Assembly (NCBI GenBank): GCA_019155185.1
Contig: CM032797.1
Span: 2,943,610 to 3,007,609, forward strand
DNA from: Beaufortia kweichowensis
Taxonomy: Eukaryota; Chordata; Actinopteri; Cypriniformes; Gastromyzontidae
Direction: 5' to 3'
DNA length: 64,000 bases
In this document: positions 61,118 through 64,000 of the stretch, piece by piece
Numbering within the stretch: the first letter of the stretch is position 1
Layout of the letters: every line of letters starts with the position of its first letter
The notes under the pieces: generated by a model
Database searches by the model: none
Told to the model about the DNA's origin: nothing
The model's input: the letters and a program-made list of their open reading frames with translations, nothing else
Translations under genes and position numbers: made by a program

Positions 61118-62939
61118 TTGAGGGTGTTCAAAAGGAGCTTCTTTTGGTTAAAGCCGGTGGTCCTCTACATGATGTGTGGTGATCCAAAATGACCCAAAAT
61201 GAGTGTTTATGTCTATTATAATCCACATCTACTATTCAGTGAATATTTGAGTCACGGACACGCTCAAATATAGCTCCTTCTAGTCTAAAAATAGTACACA
61301 CAGTCCAGCTATTCATAGCCGTGGCTGTTACCTCAGTATAACTCGCATGATTGTAAAAGGGCTGTGCTATCGCTGCCATGGAAAACAGCCGTCTGTTCCT
61401 GTTTTTCTTCTCTTTTCTCCCTCTGGCTTGACGTCAGCACAGCCCTGAAGTGCGCAGCTCACTCCAGCAGCCACCAAGGGTACGCACAATACTTTAGTCA
61501 CGTCTGGCTGCAGAAGAGCCAGTCAACGACGTCTTTGTGCATGCGAGAGAGCCTCGGGGCAGAAGACATTGTTTTCTTACCGGCTGTTACAATGAAGATA
61601 TATATATTTCTGCCTGTCGCTAACTCATCCACACCACAATTACAATAGGTCCTCTTCATGAAGTGGGTGATTATTGCACACTAACTTTCATCGCATCACA
61701 TGCTCTGAATTGCACCGTTGTTTTTACTTTACGAGTGCTCGACGTTTTTGGCATGAGGGAATTGTAAACACTGCACATGTAAGAACAGCCCCTGTATTCT
61801 TTTTCTGTGGAAATATAGACACGCCTTTCCATCTGTACCGGAGTATGCTCTCAAGGAAAAATCGATTCTGGGCAGTTGTAGATGCGGATGAGTCACCCGT
61901 CTTACATTATTCACCATCTTGTACTAAAGTTACAGCTTCATTCTCTAGACACCTTAGCAGGATTTTAAAGGAAAAGAGCACAGTGAGGTCAGGGCGTGTG
62001 GCTCGTGACGTACCGTGGAGACAGCCACTTTCATCCCGTCCATTTGACTGACTGAAAAGTTAATGGGACAATCACGGGTTATGTGATCTTAGCAGACCCC
62101 TCCTACATGTTTACTGTGGACCGCAGTCAGTCTGACCTTTCACTGTGACCAATGAAAGGTCAGTCAAGTCGCAGTGTTCACACTACCGGCCAAGTATTTG
62201 TCCCTGTTTGGTTTGTCTTTTAAAAACTGTGACCAACACGTTTCATGTCAAACCAATAAAAACATTTATTTAAGCAATAATATTGTGTGTATAGTCACAG
62301 CTGACGGGTCTTAAAGGACGACACAGCCCTGAGTGAGTTATTGCATTTATGTAACAGCTACCACATACAGTAATAAACATACCAGTGATGCAAATGTTTG
62401 TTTGTTAGTGAAGTACATTTGCTAAATGCCATGCTTAGGTTGATATTGTATCTGGCATGTAAACTATGACACATAACAAACATAACCACCACGTTATGCA
62501 ATGTTATTAATAGTAGCTCAGTCACAGCTGTGATTTTTGAATAAACAACGGCTGCTGACCAATCAGCATCAAGGACTGAAAATATCAAGGTTCTTTTTGA
62601 AAGACGTAATGGTATATGATTGTACAACTTTTTCGATATTGTCTCTGATGGCCAGCATACTATTTCCGAACTCTAGACAAAAAGTGTGCAGACTGGATAG
62701 TTTATGATAATTCATAAAGATTATTTTTGTGATTGGTCTGGCTGCAGTTTCCAAACTTTCCTTAGATTCATCCAAGTACTGAACGTCTGTCTGCACCAGT
62801 GTTTTCTCAAACAGCTGTGCCCTCGATTATATTTTACTTCCCCTTGCGCTGTTTAAACAAGCCCCGTGTTTTCGCAACAGGTAAGTAGCCGGTGCATTGT
62901 GCTAGGTCTTGTGTGCACGGTTTATGATCCATATTTACA

Positions 62940-63055
62940 CATGCATTTTGCAGGCATTGCTATCTAAAGTGGCCTACAGTAAATTTTTTATCAGTATGTG
63001 TGTTCTCTGAATTGAGCTCACAACGTTTGCTGAGCTACAGGAACACCTCCAGGTT
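62940..63055 (-). mobile_element. Degenerate tRNA-derived SINE
   Basis: TTTTTATCAGTATGTGTGTTC, CTGAATTGAGCTCACAACG and GCTGAGCTACAGGAACACC, in the same order as in the SINE copies at 5692 and 26735. Confidence 0.55.
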
Positions 63056-63355
63056 GACAACAACAAATAAACAACTAATTGTCCCATAAAAATTCCATAT
63101 TGGGATTTCTGTCTTCCTTGTTGTGCGTTTAAAATAACTTTGCAAGTGATAATACATGACTATTGCTGAAAATATCTTACTTGCATGCGAAGTTGTTGAG
63201 CACCGCACTGAATAAATACCTGTTGCCATGATGATTTCACTGACTCAACTGCATGTATGCCTCTGCAAGAAAATGATCAAGCCAGTAAACCGCTTAGGTG
63301 TTTAAGTCTGACATAAAAAACAACACAAACTGCTCATTTTGAAATGTTAAACATA

Positions 63356-63880
63356 AAATTTATTTCATGGGAAAACCACTTTTTAAAAATATCATAAATA
63401 ACCAAATATATTACTCGTTTTAAATGTCATTAATGTTATGCATAAATAAAATCACCCAAATAAGATTCAGTCATTAAATAGCATAGTCTCTTTTTGAAAA
63501 CAGAAGTTTTTCCCTCTCCTGTAGACCTATAACATGACTGTTAGGTCTGAGTCATGTGTTCAACACCCTCCCCCACACCCAGCGGGGGCAAAGTGCGGCC
63601 AAACGCCGTTCAGTCTGGAAATATCCCATATCAAGCTTGCCGCGTCCCTTGAGATACGCGACACGACCACCCTGGTGCTCCTTCGGACCCTCCAAAGGCC
63701 AATAACACCGTGAAGCAGGAGGAACCGACGAATGTCTCCGGTGTCCTCTGACGCCTATAATCCCATAAACATGGAGGTGGGAGCTTGGGAAAATTCCCTC
63801 TTGTATTGATGGATATGTCCTTCACTGTTAAAGGACGACATCAATTTCTCTTTCAAACTTTTCATGACAGCGCACGATCA
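63356..63880 (-). terminator. gadd45b: gadd45b 3'UTR and poly(A) signal
   Basis: Continues on the minus strand from the gadd45b stop. The first good AATAAA on that strand is the complement of 63359-63364, giving a 3'UTR of about 0.5 kb. The stop-proximal half is GC-rich and the distal half very AT-rich. Open frames in this stretch are incidental. Confidence 0.55.
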
Positions 63881-63985
63881 TTAGCGCTCCTGCAGGGCGA
63901 TGGACGGCACCCACTGGTTCCTGCAGCGGCTCTCCTTGCAGTAACTTCCGACCTCGCTCAGCTTCAAATGCTCGGCTTGTGGGTT
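63881..63985 (-). CDS. gadd45b: Growth arrest and DNA damage-inducible protein GADD45 beta, terminal coding exon (partial gene)
   Basis: Minus-strand exon preceded by a TCTCCATGTAG acceptor (AG complementary to 63986-63987). It encodes 34 residues then TAA: it begins NPQAEHLKL and ends RNQWVPSIALQER. This matches the conserved GADD45B C-terminus: exon 4 of GADD45 genes starts at the N-P of a VTNP motif, and the beta member ends NQWVPYISLQER in human. The SYCxESR motif is also present. GADD45B is a small stress-induced acidic protein that binds MEKK4/MTK1 to activate p38/JNK and takes part in active DNA demethylation; in zebrafish, gadd45b genes are cyclic in somites. The upstream exons lie beyond the right edge. 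Beta rather than alpha or gamma is favoured by the last five residues and by adjacency to gng7, as in human. The fish a/b paralogue was not assigned. Confidence 0.9.
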   Translation of the reverse strand, partial: NPQAEHLKLSEVGSYCKESRCRNQWVPSIALQER

Positions 63986-64000
63986 CTACATGGAGAATAA

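Larger units (their letters stand above)
49886..63355. other. Intergenic region between convergent gng7 and gadd45b (about 13.5 kb)
   Basis: No exon recognised. Contents: a repeat with AGGTGGCTAATTCGTATGAA near 49966 that recurs near 56255; a GTTAACATTAGTAAATGCATT-type interspersed repeat (about 50225-50440); an (AT)n(GT)n microsatellite (50541-50581); GGCAATTCCA copies D and E; a SINE (56505-56632) and another (62940-63055); and a GGTTCTT foldback element (60913-61117). The balanced-composition stretches 51250-52600 and 61360-62160 hold open frames up to 125 codons with no recognisable protein. Confidence 0.45.

Noticed and set aside
63785..64000. Plus-strand open frame at the right edge
   Set aside because: It is the opposite strand of the gadd45b terminal exon, whose minus-strand reading matches a known protein end.

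Overview
This is vertebrate nuclear DNA, most likely from a cypriniform (carp/zebrafish-type) fish. The genes are intron-split with GT...AG junctions. The background is AT-rich and densely seeded with short non-autonomous DNA transposons and tRNA-derived SINEs of the kind common in cyprinids (for example the foldback element with TTAAAGGGAT...CACCC ends). No operon-like, viral, CRISPR or prokaryotic structure was seen. Genus and species cannot be decided from the sequence alone.

Layout from left to right. (1) 1-1798, minus strand: the 5' part of an unrecognised gene. A 19-nt first coding exon joins in phase to a second exon, open for 157 codons, that encodes imperfect repeats of about 66 residues. 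The gene runs off the left edge. (2) 1800-3900: an AT-rich, repeat-rich spacer between divergent genes. (3) 4000-7931, plus strand: complete five-exon reep6 (184 aa, ER membrane-shaping protein), with a 777-bp inverted-repeat transposon in intron 2. (4) 8250-12360: intergenic. (5) About 12450-21493, plus strand: diras1, with a probable non-coding first exon near 12450-12587 and the whole 198-aa Ras-like GTPase in one exon at 20897-21493. (6) 21500-27540: intergenic. (7) About 27550-49880, plus strand: gng7, the heterotrimeric G-protein gamma-7 subunit (68 aa). It has a CpG-rich putative promoter with a perfect cAMP-response element, long introns, two coding exons at 45955-46948 and a long 3'UTR. 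(8) 49900-63350: intergenic. (9) 63350-63985, minus strand: the last coding exon and 3'UTR of gadd45b, facing gng7 and leaving the window to the right.

From memory, the human orthologues DIRAS1, GNG7 and GADD45B lie close together on 19p13.3, and REEP6 is on the same chromosome arm. The window therefore looks like a conserved synteny block with teleost rearrangement. The genes are neighbours by ancestry, not a pathway, although diras1 and gng7 both act in neuronal signalling. The rest is introns and intergenic DNA filled with identifiable repeat families. Two repeat families (five copies ending GGCAATTCCA, and three ending GTGACCCTG) could be defined from copies inside the window itself. I found no convincing evidence of a previously undescribed biological system. 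The most informative unexpected items are the tandem-repeat gene at the left edge, the gadd45b terminal exon, the short reading frame overlapping the gng7 start, and a GC-rich island in the diras1 intron.
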